Shown: one piece after another, positions 40,042 to 48,149 of the stretch
Position numbering within the stretch: the stretch's first letter is position 1
Layout of the letters: each line of letters starts with the position of its first letter
Source: Roseibium sp.
Lineage (GTDB): Bacteria; Pseudomonadota; Alphaproteobacteria; Rhizobiales; Stappiaceae
NCBI GenBank assembly: GCA_017643925.1
Contig: JAEPML010000004.1
Coordinates: forward strand, 1-64,000
Reading direction: 5' to 3'
Length of the DNA: 64,000 nucleotides
Position numbers and translations under genes: made by a program
Notes under the pieces: model-generated
Told to the model about the DNA's origin: nothing
What the model saw: only the letters and a program-made list of their open reading frames with translations
Database searches by the model: none

Positions 40042-40485
40042 CTATTCCTGGTCTTCGGATGGCAACGGTCCCGGTCTCTCGGGCTTATTGCCATGCCAGG
40101 TTCCCGACGTTCTACCTGCAACCAGCCAGTAGACGGTACCTGCCAGAAAACCCGCGGTCAGGGCGACAGCACTGCCGGGCCTGATTCCGGTCACCTCCCC
40201 CGATGCCCCCAGCGTCCACAGGACAAAGGCAATAACCCCACCGGCAGCAACGTGAAAGATGATCCCCCGCAAACGTGCAATTTCTGCAATCGCGATCAGT
40301 ATCCCGGCGGGCACCAGTGACGCGGCACCAACAACACTTGCGCCAACCATTCCGGTTCCGACCATTGCCGCGAAGGCAACAGGATCTTCATCTGGATGCG
40401 CGGCTCTGAAAAAGCCCCAGGCCAGAAACACGCCGCAGGCAAGAACGCCGAGAATAAACCCGCAGACAATCTTGAGGAGTTGCAT
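40042..40485 (-). CDS. small integral membrane protein, unknown function
   Basis: About 147 residues with four likely membrane helices (residues about 3-25, 42-65, 75-95 and 105-130) and a hydrophilic tail rich in proline and acid (NKPERPGPLPSEDQE). I do not recognise the family. The ATG at 40485 opens directly into the first helix; a longer frame to 40635 is possible but adds 50 charged residues without a signal. It is convergent with the YkvA gene. Confidence 0.6.
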   Translation of the reverse strand: MQLLKIVCGFILGVLACGVFLAWGFFRAAHPDEDPVAFAAMVGTGMVGASVVGAASLVPAGILIAIAEIARLRGIIFHVAAGGVIAFVLWTLGASGEVTGIRPGSAVALTAGFLAGTVYWLVAGRTSGTWHGNKPERPGPLPSEDQE

Positions 40486-40818
40486 CAGAAACTTGCCACC
40501 GTCCAAGCCGCGTTCCTTCTTCAAAATGAAATCGTCTTCCTTACTTGAAGCCTTGATCAGGAAATTACAACAGAACTGTCGATTGAATCGTGATCGTTCA
40601 CGGACTGAAAACCAAATCCCGGATTGCCCGGACAATCCTTAAGCCAAGGGGTTGGAGATCGCTGTTTTCGGTTGACTTTTGGCAGAATTCACTGGAGTTT
40701 AGGCCTTGGCGTCAGGACGTACGCATCTGAACCCTTGGATCACGTGTTCCGAGGCTTTTAGCGTATCCGTAGAGCCAAAACCTGATGTCATGTTGAAACG
40801 ATAGAGGAGATAGCGACC
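40486..40818. other. intergenic region upstream of infC
   Basis: These 333 bases separate a leftward membrane-protein gene from infC. A TTGACT at about 40672-40677 points toward infC but has only a weak -10. The long leader of infC may carry regulation; no clear hairpin with a U-tract was found. No gene is seen. Confidence 0.35.
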
Positions 40819-41358
40819 ATTCGCCGTCCGTTCCGCGCCCCGCCTCCTACGAAGGAAGGCCCGCGCACAAACCAAGAAATTCGCGTACGCGAAGTCCAGT
40901 TGATTGACCACGAAGGCGCCAACCGAGGTGTCATAGCGACCGAAGAAGCGATGGATATCGCTCTGGATGCAGGTCTGGATCTTGTAGAAATCCAGCCGAA
41001 TGCCAACCCGCCGGTCTGCAAAATCCTGGACTACGGCCGGTACAAGTACCAGGCTCAGAAGAAAGCTGCAGAAGCCCGCAAGAAACAGAAGACCGTCGAG
41101 ATCAAGGAGATCAAGATGCGTCCGAACATCGACACCCATGACTATGAGGTGAAGATGAAGAACATGCAGCGTTTCTTCAACGACGGTGACAAGGTGAAGG
41201 TCACGCTTCGGTTCAGGGGCCGTGAAATGGCGCACCAGGACCTGGGTATGAAACTGCTCAACAAGGTCCGTGAAGAAACAACCGAAGTCGCCAAGGTGGA
41301 ATCCGCTCCCAAGCTGGAAGGTCGCCAGATGGTGATGGTGCTGGCGCCGATCAAATAA
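40819..41358 (+). CDS. infC: translation initiation factor IF-3 (ATT start codon)
   Basis: The 179-residue factor blocks premature joining of ribosomal subunits and checks the start codon. Both halves are present: the N-domain ([29 protein letters not shown]) and the C-domain ([43 protein letters not shown]). The first ATG-like start in the frame would lose 27 conserved residues. The true start is an ATT at 40819, placed nine bases after GAGGAG. ATT is the known self-regulating start of infC: IF-3 rejects this codon when it is plentiful. A terminator follows at once, so rpmI and rplT are not in this transcript. Confidence 0.95.
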   Translation: MRRPFRAPPPTKEGPRTNQEIRVREVQLIDHEGANRGVIATEEAMDIALDAGLDLVEIQPNANPPVCKILDYGRYKYQAQKKAAEARKKQKTVEIKEIKMRPNIDTHDYEVKMKNMQRFFNDGDKVKVTLRFRGREMAHQDLGMKLLNKVREETTEVAKVESAPKLEGRQMVMVLAPIK

Positions 41359-41378
41359 TCAGCGCGACAGCATGTAAT

Positions 41379-41406
41379 AAAACCCCGCCTACTGGCGGGG
41401 TTTTTT
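41379..41406. terminator. terminator between infC and gloA (bidirectional)
   Basis: AAAACCCCGCC, loop TACT and GGCGGGG followed by TTTTTT end infC on the plus strand. On the minus strand the same stem is followed by TTTTATTA, so it can also end the gloA transcript. Confidence 0.92.
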
Positions 41407-41449
41407 GTTTGACCAGCGCGTCCGTAAGCGCGCGAGGGAAGTTTTACCG

Positions 41450-41866
41450 TTACCAGCGACCGGTATTGGCCATGGAGGCCCAGGGCTCCTGAGCGGCAAG
41501 CGCGTCCCCTTTTTGCAGAAACTCGATCGAATGATTGTCCGGCGTGCGGATAAAGGCCATGCGCCCATCACGCGGCGGTCGGTTGATCGTAACCCCGGCA
41601 ACCTGGAGCTGTGCGCAAGTCTCGTAGATGTTGTCGACCTCGTAGGCCAGATGCCCGAAGAACCGGGCTTCACCTAGATCTTCCGGATCGTAGTTCCAAG
41701 TGAGCTCCACCGGCGTGTCTTCGCCTCCGGGAGGCGCCATCATGACAATGGTGAAACGTGCTTCGGGTTCGTCGTAACGCGCCGTTTCGGCAAATCCCAG
41801 CAGTTCGAAAAAGGCGATGGAGTCCTCAAGATTGCTGACCCGCAGCATCGTGTGCAGATATTTCAT
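41450..41866 (-). CDS. gloA: lactoylglutathione lyase (glyoxalase I)
   Basis: The 138-residue protein of the vicinal oxygen chelate fold turns the methylglyoxal-glutathione adduct into lactoylglutathione. It shows KYLHTMLRVSNLEDSIAFFELLGF, VELTWNYD, GHLAYEVDNIYETC and DGRMAFIRTPDNHSIEFLQK, with metal-binding H6, E54, H72 and E near 117 in the expected places. It lies 45 bases downstream of the cupin gene on the same strand, but may be a separate unit. Confidence 0.85.
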   Translation of the reverse strand: MKYLHTMLRVSNLEDSIAFFELLGFAETARYDEPEARFTIVMMAPPGGEDTPVELTWNYDPEDLGEARFFGHLAYEVDNIYETCAQLQVAGVTINRPPRDGRMAFIRTPDNHSIEFLQKGDALAAQEPWASMANTGRW

Positions 41867-41911
41867 TTCACTTCCTGTCGCTTAGAAAATTCGAATGCGT
41901 TTGTGGCTTGA

Positions 41912-42439
41912 TCAGCGAATGAACTGGTCGACGAAATCTTCGCCGAGACCAACTTCGGAATAGTGTTTCCGGCACATGTCGATCTTCGTGAACACATCCT
42001 CGTATCCGAGAACTGTTCCGACAGGATCGACATAGACCATCACGCCGTTCACCTGGAAATAGGTGATCATTTCATCGACATCCTCGGGCACGACCAGCGT
42101 GTGTGTTTCGCCCGGCGGCTCGAAAACATACCCGCCGGCCCTCGCCTCCCAGTCATGCTCCAGATAGTGCCAGCGCCCCTTCAGCACGAAGCCGTGGACG
42201 GGCTGCGGATGCCTGTGCCGGGACAGGACGCCGGATTTGCGCACCCGCAGCAAGTTCATCCAGTACCCCTGGGACCGGTTCAGGCATAGCGGCCGGAAGG
42301 CGACGTTTTCGGCCTGGGGAACCCAGAGCCTCTCGTCCTCGGGGATTGCATCGGGAATGACAATCTCTTCCTGGGCGTCCTTGGGAAAGGGCAGCTGGTA
42401 GGGCTGCATGGGGTTTCCGTCATCTGACTGCAAGGGCAT
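41912..42439 (-). CDS. cupin protein, 2,4'-dihydroxyacetophenone dioxygenase family
   Basis: The 175-residue protein has a single cupin barrel with the metal motif SRHRHPQPVHGFVLKGRWHYLEHDWEARAGGYVFEPPGETHTL at about residues 73-115. The family contains a dioxygenase that cleaves a C-C bond of 2,4'-dihydroxyacetophenone, but most members are uncharacterised. AGGAGG five bases before the ATG sets the start. It is the last gene of the series that begins at dctQ, nine bases after the SDR gene. Confidence 0.8.
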   Translation of the reverse strand: MPLQSDDGNPMQPYQLPFPKDAQEEIVIPDAIPEDERLWVPQAENVAFRPLCLNRSQGYWMNLLRVRKSGVLSRHRHPQPVHGFVLKGRWHYLEHDWEARAGGYVFEPPGETHTLVVPEDVDEMITYFQVNGVMVYVDPVGTVLGYEDVFTKIDMCRKHYSEVGLGEDFVDQFIR

Positions 42440-42448
42440 CTTTTCCTC

Positions 42449-43150
42449 CTAAACCGCTGAATAACCGCCATCGACCGGATAGACGCTGCCGGTCACGAAC
42501 CCCGCCTTGTCCGACAGGAGCCAGGCGACAAGTTCTCCAATCTCGTTCGGCTTGCCCCACCGGCCCAGGGGTGTCCGGGACAGGATCGCCTCGTTGCGAA
42601 CGGTATCCGCCTGGAGCGCTTCGGTCATTCCTGTATCGATCCAGCCAGGCGCGACCGCATTCACGCGAATCCCGTCAGCCGCCCAACCGGCGGCGAGGGA
42701 CTTCGTCAACTGGGCAACACCACCCTTGGAGGCGGAATAGGCAGGGACCAGCGCACCACCGAAATAACTCAGCATGGACGCGGTGTTGACGATGGCACCG
42801 GATGACTTCTTGAGAAATGGCTGTGCCGCCAGGCACATGCGCATGGTGCCAACCAGATTGACTTCCAGGACCGTCTTGAAGACGTCCAGGTCATATTCGC
42901 GACCGCGCATCAGCACGCCTGCGCAATTCACCAGCCCGTCCAGGCCATCGAGTTCGGCCAGGCAGTTCGAAACGGACAGATCGTCCGTCACGTCGAGCCG
43001 ATGCGCCGTCAATCCTTCCACCGCCGGACAGTCGGCAACTTCCTTTTCGCTCACACCGGTGGCGATCACCTGCCAGCCCTGAGCGAGCAATACCTCGCAC
43101 ACCCCGAACCCGATGCCGCTGGTACCGCCTGTCACGAGCGCCTTTTTCAC
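42449..43150 (-). CDS. short-chain dehydrogenase/reductase (SDR)
   Basis: The 233-residue enzyme has the NAD(P) site TGGTSGIGFGV (residues 7-17), NCAGVLMRG, the catalytic serine in VNTASMLSYFG and the YSASKGG motif near residue 140, so it is an active classical SDR. Its place beside a sugar-acid-type kinase suggests that it oxidises a sugar or hydroxy acid. Its start overlaps the kinase stop by four bases (ATGA). Confidence 0.88.
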   Translation of the reverse strand: MKKALVTGGTSGIGFGVCEVLLAQGWQVIATGVSEKEVADCPAVEGLTAHRLDVTDDLSVSNCLAELDGLDGLVNCAGVLMRGREYDLDVFKTVLEVNLVGTMRMCLAAQPFLKKSSGAIVNTASMLSYFGGALVPAYSASKGGVAQLTKSLAAGWAADGIRVNAVAPGWIDTGMTEALQADTVRNEAILSRTPLGRWGKPNEIGELVAWLLSDKAGFVTGSVYPVDGGYSAV

Positions 43151-44070
43151 GCTGCTTCTCCCGCCGTCAAAAACGATTCCACCTTAGGACGATCGGGCAT
43201 GGGGGCAACAGCACCAAATCCCTGGGTGGACAATGCCGCAGCAGCGTTTGCATAGAAGGCTGCTTCGAAGGGATCCCGTCCTGCAGCCATTTCCGCCAGA
43301 AAGGCACCGTCGAATGTGTCGCCTGCTCCAGTGGCGTCAACGGGTTTGACCCGTTTGCCCTTGATCCGCCTTCGCTCCGTTGGCAGGGCCACGAGAGTGC
43401 CCTCTGCGCCCAGCGTCAGAGCGACAACTTCGCATCCGAGATTGAGGTAGAAATCGGCAATCTGGTCCGGATCGCTGAGGCCTGTCAGCTGAACAGCGTC
43501 TTCCAGTCCAGGCAAGGCGATCTGGGCCTTGGACATGCCGGCCGTGATCACTGCCCGTGCCCGTTCCAGCGGCCAGAGCGCGGTCCGCAGGTTCGTGTCA
43601 TAAGCCACCCAGCCGCCGGCTCCCCGGCAGATCTCCATGGCGGCGAACACCGCGTCGGCGGCCGTGTCCGAAATACCCTGGCTGATGCCAGAAACATGAA
43701 GAACCTTGGCATTGCGGATGTAGTCAGCTGGAATATCTGCGGCTTTCAGACGGCTGGCTGCCGAGCCCTTGCGCAAATAGGAGAAGTGATGCCCTTGTTC
43801 GTCATGATTGACGAAATAGACGCCGGTATGGGCTGCAGGGTCCCGGATCACGCAGGACGTATCGATGCCTTCTGCCTTCCAGAGCGACAGGAATTCGTCG
43901 CCAAAGGCGTCAAGCCCCAGACGAGTGACGAAACCCACCTTGGCACCCTGGCGGGCGGCTGCAATCGCGACATTCGACGTGTCGCCACCGTGACCTTTCA
44001 GAAAGCGGCCATCCGGTTGCTGGTTGAATTCCAGCATGGGTTCGCCAAGACAAACAATTTCAGGCTGCAT
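43147..44070 (-). CDS. PfkB family carbohydrate kinase, 2-keto-3-deoxygluconate kinase-like
   Basis: The 307-residue ribokinase-fold protein has GGDTSNVAIAAARQGAKVGFVTRLGLDAFGDEF near residue 30 and the catalytic PfkB signature DATGAGDTFDGAFLAEMA near 250 with the general base D. The overall sequence is closest in pattern to KdgK-type kinases. I start at ATG 44070 (MQPEIVCLGEPMLEF); the frame is open for 64 codons further, but those overlap the terminator and the upstream gene. It is coupled to the SDR gene. Confidence 0.85.
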   Translation of the reverse strand: MQPEIVCLGEPMLEFNQQPDGRFLKGHGGDTSNVAIAAARQGAKVGFVTRLGLDAFGDEFLSLWKAEGIDTSCVIRDPAAHTGVYFVNHDEQGHHFSYLRKGSAASRLKAADIPADYIRNAKVLHVSGISQGISDTAADAVFAAMEICRGAGGWVAYDTNLRTALWPLERARAVITAGMSKAQIALPGLEDAVQLTGLSDPDQIADFYLNLGCEVVALTLGAEGTLVALPTERRRIKGKRVKPVDATGAGDTFDGAFLAEMAAGRDPFEAAFYANAAAALSTQGFGAVAPMPDRPKVESFLTAGEAA

Positions 44071-44083
44071 GGTTCTCAATCCG

Positions 44084-44112
44084 AAAAAAGGCTGCGCCGT
44101 TTCCGGCGCAGC
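44084..44112 (-). terminator. rho-independent terminator inside the catabolic series
   Basis: On the minus strand GCTGCGCC, a six-base loop and GGCGCAGC are followed by CTTTTTT. It lies 17 bases after the stop of the royal-jelly-family gene, and its U-tract ends only 13 bases before the kinase start codon. It should stop most transcripts, leaving the kinase, SDR and cupin genes to read-through. Confidence 0.85.
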
Positions 44113-44128
44113 AGGTTGCTTGGGAGAT

Positions 44129-45322
44129 TCATTGACTGGTGTAGCTCTTGCCGACACCCGGGATTTTCCAGATGCGGAAGTTCGGAATTTCCGGCGAGTC
44201 AAAGTCCATTTCGCCGTCCACCCACACATGCAGGTGGTTGGAGACGACATAGAGTGCGCCATCAGGGCCCCAGGCCAGCGTATCGGGCCAGTTCATTTCA
44301 GGATGATGGACAAACCGGGAGACCTGACCGGTCGCGCCGTCGAGCTTCATGATCCCGTCCAGCGAAAGCGCGGTCATGTAGATATTGCCTTCACTGTCGC
44401 CGGTCATGCCGTCCGTGTTGGAAGGCAGCGAGGTCACAACGTCGACGGCATTCTCGATCACGGTCTCGGAGGTCTCGAAGTTCCGCAGGAGATCGGTGTC
44501 GAGGCTGTAGAGCGTGTTGCCTGTCAGGTTGGTCCAGTAGACCGTGTCCTTGTCAGCTGACAGTGCGATCCCGTCCGCACCGGTCTGCATGCCGCCACCT
44601 TTCAGGACCTGCCGGTCGTCGATGTTGAAAAAGAAATGCGGTTCGTTGTTGGTGAACTTGTGCTGGTCCAGAATTCGGCGGGCCGAATTGGTGTTGCTGT
44701 CATAGATCAACAGACCACCATGGAGGGGATCGCAGAAGATGCCGCTGTCGGCGATATAGGCAAACCCCGTGTCGTTATCGACGGCAAGATCGTTCAGGAA
44801 AGAACATTCACGATTGGCCAGTTCGTTCGGAAAGACGAAGCGCTGGATTTCCTTGTTGGCCTTGATGTCCCAGAGCACCAGCTTGGCATCGCCCTCTTCG
44901 AAGGGAGGTCCGGCCACATGCCCCTGATCCAGGATCCACATGACATCGTTCCGGTCGATTTCAAATCCGAGAACTGCCTTCAGACCCGCCTTGTTGGCAA
45001 TGTTGTTCATCTCTTCGGACGGATAGGCTTCCAGCTCCCAGGTCTCGCCGTTCTTGACCAGCTTGGACAGGGTCGAGGGAATCTCCGGACCGCCCCAGCG
45101 CGCCGTCGAAACATAGATGTTTCCGGCACTGTCGAGCTTCGCGCCCTGGATCAGGGCCTGGCCGTGGATCTTGGATTTCTCCCAGGCAGCCTGGGTGGCC
45201 TCATCCTTGACCGCATATGGCAGGCTGTTCCATTCTGCCACGACTTCCAGCCCTTCCTGAGCGGCTGCAGAAGTGACCAGCGCAACCGTGAGGGCCGCAG
45301 TGTTGAGCATTCGTTTCAGCAT
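44129..45322 (-). CDS. secreted beta-propeller of the major royal jelly protein/yellow family
   Basis: The 397-residue protein has a signal peptide (about residues 1-22, ending SAAAQEG) and a six-bladed propeller of the MRJP/yellow family: MWILDQGHVAGPPFEEGDAKLVLWDIKANKEIQRFVFP, FLNDLAVDNDTGFAYIADSGI, GADGIALSADKDTVYWTNLTGNTLYSL and NTDGMTGDSEGNIYMTALSLDGI. Bacterial members are often annotated as L-dopachrome tautomerase-related, but lactonase-like activity is also plausible for the fold. It would act in the periplasm, where it could prepare the substrate of the TRAP system encoded upstream. GGGAGGATGAA precedes the ATG at 45322. Confidence 0.78.
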   Translation of the reverse strand: MLKRMLNTAALTVALVTSAAAQEGLEVVAEWNSLPYAVKDEATQAAWEKSKIHGQALIQGAKLDSAGNIYVSTARWGGPEIPSTLSKLVKNGETWELEAYPSEEMNNIANKAGLKAVLGFEIDRNDVMWILDQGHVAGPPFEEGDAKLVLWDIKANKEIQRFVFPNELANRECSFLNDLAVDNDTGFAYIADSGIFCDPLHGGLLIYDSNTNSARRILDQHKFTNNEPHFFFNIDDRQVLKGGGMQTGADGIALSADKDTVYWTNLTGNTLYSLDTDLLRNFETSETVIENAVDVVTSLPSNTDGMTGDSEGNIYMTALSLDGIMKLDGATGQVSRFVHHPEMNWPDTLAWGPDGALYVVSNHLHVWVDGEMDFDSPEIPNFRIWKIPGVGKSYTSQ

Positions 45323-45349
45323 TTCATCCTCCCTTGCTGAGTGTTGGCG

Positions 45350-45379
45350 GTCCGCAGGTTGTTGCAGCAACCTGCGGAC
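45350..45379 (-). other. intercistronic hairpin
   Basis: GTCCGCAGGTTG and CAACCTGCGGAC form a perfect 12-bp stem with a six-base loop, in the 68-base gap between the RraA-like gene and the royal-jelly-family gene. It has no U-tract. It may stabilise or process the polycistronic mRNA. Confidence 0.6.
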
Positions 45380-45390
45380 ACTTGCCTGGC

Positions 45391-46041
45391 CTAGATACGG
45401 CCGTATTTCGCCAGACCTTCCCGCAAAGATCCGTTTTGAATGATGAGTTTGGCCTGCTCGGCCTCGCGTTCGTCGATCTCCTGCGACATCCGCAGAACCT
45501 CTTCGGCATGCTCGCGCGGCACAACAACGACACCGTCGACATCACCCACGACGATGTCGCCGGGATTGATCATCACTTCACCGATGGGCACTTCGACATT
45601 CGAGGCAATGGTCTTGAAACGCCCCAGCGTGGTGCCGGGGGAAACGGACCGGGCAAAGACCGGAAAATCGTAGTCGCGCTTGATCTCGACCAGATCGCGG
45701 ACCGCACCATCCAGGATCGCTGCCTCGTGTTTGTTGGCAACGGCGCCTGCCGTCATCAAGCCGCCCCAGACCGCCACGTTTTCCTCGCTATTGACCGAAA
45801 TCACGATGACGGAACCCTCGTCGGCCTCGTCAATGGCATCCAGCGCATGCTGTGGGGGCAGAAATTCCTGGGTCGGTCCTTCCAGGATGGTGACCGCAGG
45901 TCCGCAGATTTTCTTGTCGTTGATGCGCGGCTTGATGGACTGGTTCAGGAACCCGGTCCTGCCCGCGACCTTGTCGACGGCATCGGCCACGGAGGCCGTG
46001 GCCACGTCTCTAAATCCTGCAATTAACTCAGCGAGCGTCAT
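45391..46041 (-). CDS. RraA-like protein, probable pyruvate-type class II aldolase
   Basis: The 216-residue protein belongs to the RraA / HMG aldolase family. It has WGGLMTAGAVANKHEAAILDGAVRD, with R115-D116 at the place where HMG/CHA aldolases bind substrate and metal, and NPGDIVVGDVDGVVVVPREHAEEV near the C-terminus. Presence of the RD pair and the catabolic context favour an aldolase of 2-keto acids (products pyruvate or similar) over regulation of RNase E. The substrate is unknown. Confidence 0.8.
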   Translation of the reverse strand: MTLAELIAGFRDVATASVADAVDKVAGRTGFLNQSIKPRINDKKICGPAVTILEGPTQEFLPPQHALDAIDEADEGSVIVISVNSEENVAVWGGLMTAGAVANKHEAAILDGAVRDLVEIKRDYDFPVFARSVSPGTTLGRFKTIASNVEVPIGEVMINPGDIVVGDVDGVVVVPREHAEEVLRMSQEIDEREAEQAKLIIQNGSLREGLAKYGRI

Positions 46042-46129
46042 ATTGCATTCCTTTGTTGAGAGTTGAAAAACACCCGGATTTGGCTTCAGTCCGGATATGA
46101 GAGCGAAGGGAACGGCAGGGTGTGGAGCC

Positions 46130-47098
46130 CTACCACTGGTTCACCCAGTTTTTTGGCGTCTGGCCTGTAAGCACCCTTCGAACTTCCTGGGCGGCGTTGC
46201 GCTGGAGCACTTCAACGGATCGCTCCGAGTACCAGGCCGCATGATCGGACAAGATGGTGTTGGGCGTCGTCAGAAGGGGATGGTTTTCCCGCACGGGCTC
46301 CTGCTCGAAGACATCGATACCGGCCCCGAATATCCGCCCCTCGCGGAGTGCCTTGGCCAGCGCCGTTTCATCGACGAGTCCGCCCCGGGAAACGTTCACC
46401 AGAATGGTCGATCGTTTCATGAGAGCCAGATGCTCGGCGTCAATGATGTGCCGCGTCGCCTCGGTCAGCGGCGCATGAAGGCTGACGACATCGGCGCTTC
46501 GGCAAAGCTCCTCGAGACTGACGAGCTTCACACCCGCCGCGCGCGCCACCTCTGCTTCAAGGAATGGATCGTAGACAAGCGTTGAACTGAACCCGAACGC
46601 CCCGAACTTGCGTGCAGTTTCCAGGCCGATACGTCCACCACCGACAAGACCCAGGACGGCTTTTTCCCGGCCCGGAATGACGGCCTTCTGTCCGATGTCC
46701 CACTTTCCCTGCCTGACTTCCGCATCCCGGGTCAACAGGCGTCTTTGAACCGAGAGATAAAGGGCAACCGCGTGTTCGCTGACCTCGATCTCGGCGCCAT
46801 AGTCGGGCACATTAGCAACATAGATGCCGCGCCCGGTGGCATGCGGAATGTCGACATTGTCGACCCCGACCCCGTAGCGGACAATCACCTTGAGATTGGG
46901 ACAGCTGTCGATGACCGCGGGTGTCATGGCGCTTTCACGCACCATGACACCAACCGGATCGAGAACGCGCAGGGACGAGATCACGTCGTCGCTCGGTGCC
47001 ACGGGAACCACCCGGGCATTGGTGTCGGAAAGAACACCTTTTTCTGTCTCGTAACTGGCATAACCAGGTTCGAGAACGGCTACGTTACTGATTGACAT
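46130..47098 (-). CDS. C-terminal-binding-protein-like D-2-hydroxyacid dehydrogenase
   Basis: The 322-residue NAD-dependent dehydrogenase has GLVGGGRIGLETARKFGAFG near residue 150, the catalytic arginine in VNVSRGGLVDETAL, the glutamate in DVFEQEP and the histidine in the CtBP-like LSDHAAWYSERS near 290. Such enzymes reduce 2-keto acids such as hydroxypyruvate or glyoxylate, or the reverse. It lies 19 bases after dctP. Confidence 0.85.
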   Translation of the reverse strand: MSISNVAVLEPGYASYETEKGVLSDTNARVVPVAPSDDVISSLRVLDPVGVMVRESAMTPAVIDSCPNLKVIVRYGVGVDNVDIPHATGRGIYVANVPDYGAEIEVSEHAVALYLSVQRRLLTRDAEVRQGKWDIGQKAVIPGREKAVLGLVGGGRIGLETARKFGAFGFSSTLVYDPFLEAEVARAAGVKLVSLEELCRSADVVSLHAPLTEATRHIIDAEHLALMKRSTILVNVSRGGLVDETALAKALREGRIFGAGIDVFEQEPVRENHPLLTTPNTILSDHAAWYSERSVEVLQRNAAQEVRRVLTGQTPKNWVNQW

Positions 47099-47117
47099 CG
47101 GTGATCTCTCTACGTCC

Positions 47118-48131
47118 TTATTCGCCGCGATAGGCTGCTACCGCAGCGTCCAGACGATCCGGCCACTCGGCACCGATTTCACCGACGATGTATTCACGCA
47201 CGGCCGGCTGCGCAGCCGCACGGAATTTCGCCTTCTGATCAGGAGAAACCGGAACTACTTCCATACCCTTTTCGGACAGGATCGCCGTAGCATTGGCGTC
47301 CTGCGCCGCGGTCATGCCCCGGTGGATCGTCTTTGAAATCTCCGCACATTGCGCAACAGCGGTCTTTTCGCTGTCGGTGAGGCTTTCATAGAAGCTGTCC
47401 GACATCAGGTAGGCGTGCCAGGAGAACACATGCCCGTCGAGAGACACATATTTCTGGTGCTGGTAGAGCGAGGCATTGACGATGTTGGTCACGCCGTTTT
47501 CCTGTCCGTCGACAACCCCTTGTGCAAGAGCGCCGGGCAGTTCGGGCCAGGGCACCGGCGTTGCAGAAGCACCCAGGCTTTCAACGAGTGTCACCCACAC
47601 CGGTGCGGTCATGACACGCATCTTCATGCCTGCCATGTCTTCCGGTTCGTCCACCGGCCGGACATTGTTGGTGAAGTTGCGCACACCGTTATCAGCGACG
47701 CCGAAGCTGCGAATGCCGGTCTTCTGGCGCATGTCTTCGGCGAGCGCATCGCCGAACTCACCGTCCATCACCGCCCAGGCCATCGCCTGGTCGTCGAAAA
47801 GGTACGGCATGGCCAGAACCGAGAACGGCTTGTAGATCGCGGAGATCGGGCCGTCGTGGATCGCCGCCATCTGAACGGCGCCCAGCTGCAGGCCTTCCAT
47901 GATCTCCGAACCGCCACCCAGCTGGCTTGCCGGGAACACCTGGACATCGATCGACCCACCGGTCTTGCCTTCAAAACAGCTTTCAAACGCGAGGGCAGCT
48001 GCATGTTTGGGCGAGCTCAAGTCGGCTGACTGGAAATGCGCGTATTTCAGTTCCTTGGCCGATGCGGCTCCGGCAGACACTGCGATTGCAATGGTGGCCG
48101 TGGCAGTGAGAAGTTTTGACATGAGTTTCAT
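47118..48131 (-). CDS. dctP: TRAP transporter substrate-binding protein DctP
   Basis: The 337-residue periplasmic receptor has a signal peptide (residues 1-25, ending GAASAKE) and the DctP pattern LKYAHFQSADLSSPKHAAALAFESCFEGKTGGSIDVQVFPASQLGGGSEIMEGLQLGAVQMA and VRNFTNNVRPVDEPEDMAGMKMRVMTAPVWVTLVESLGASATPVPWPEL. The arginine in MKMRVM normally pairs with the carboxylate of the ligand, so the substrate is probably an organic acid or sugar acid. Confidence 0.93.
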   Translation of the reverse strand: MKLMSKLLTATATIAIAVSAGAASAKELKYAHFQSADLSSPKHAAALAFESCFEGKTGGSIDVQVFPASQLGGGSEIMEGLQLGAVQMAAIHDGPISAIYKPFSVLAMPYLFDDQAMAWAVMDGEFGDALAEDMRQKTGIRSFGVADNGVRNFTNNVRPVDEPEDMAGMKMRVMTAPVWVTLVESLGASATPVPWPELPGALAQGVVDGQENGVTNIVNASLYQHQKYVSLDGHVFSWHAYLMSDSFYESLTDSEKTAVAQCAEISKTIHRGMTAAQDANATAILSEKGMEVVPVSPDQKAKFRAAAQPAVREYIVGEIGAEWPDRLDAAVAAYRGE

Positions 48132-48149
48132 GAGGTCCTCCCTTTCATG

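Noticed and set aside
45391..46041. Calling the RraA-like protein an RNase E regulator
   Set aside because: The aldolase R-D pair is present and the gene is in a catabolic series; both favour an aldolase.
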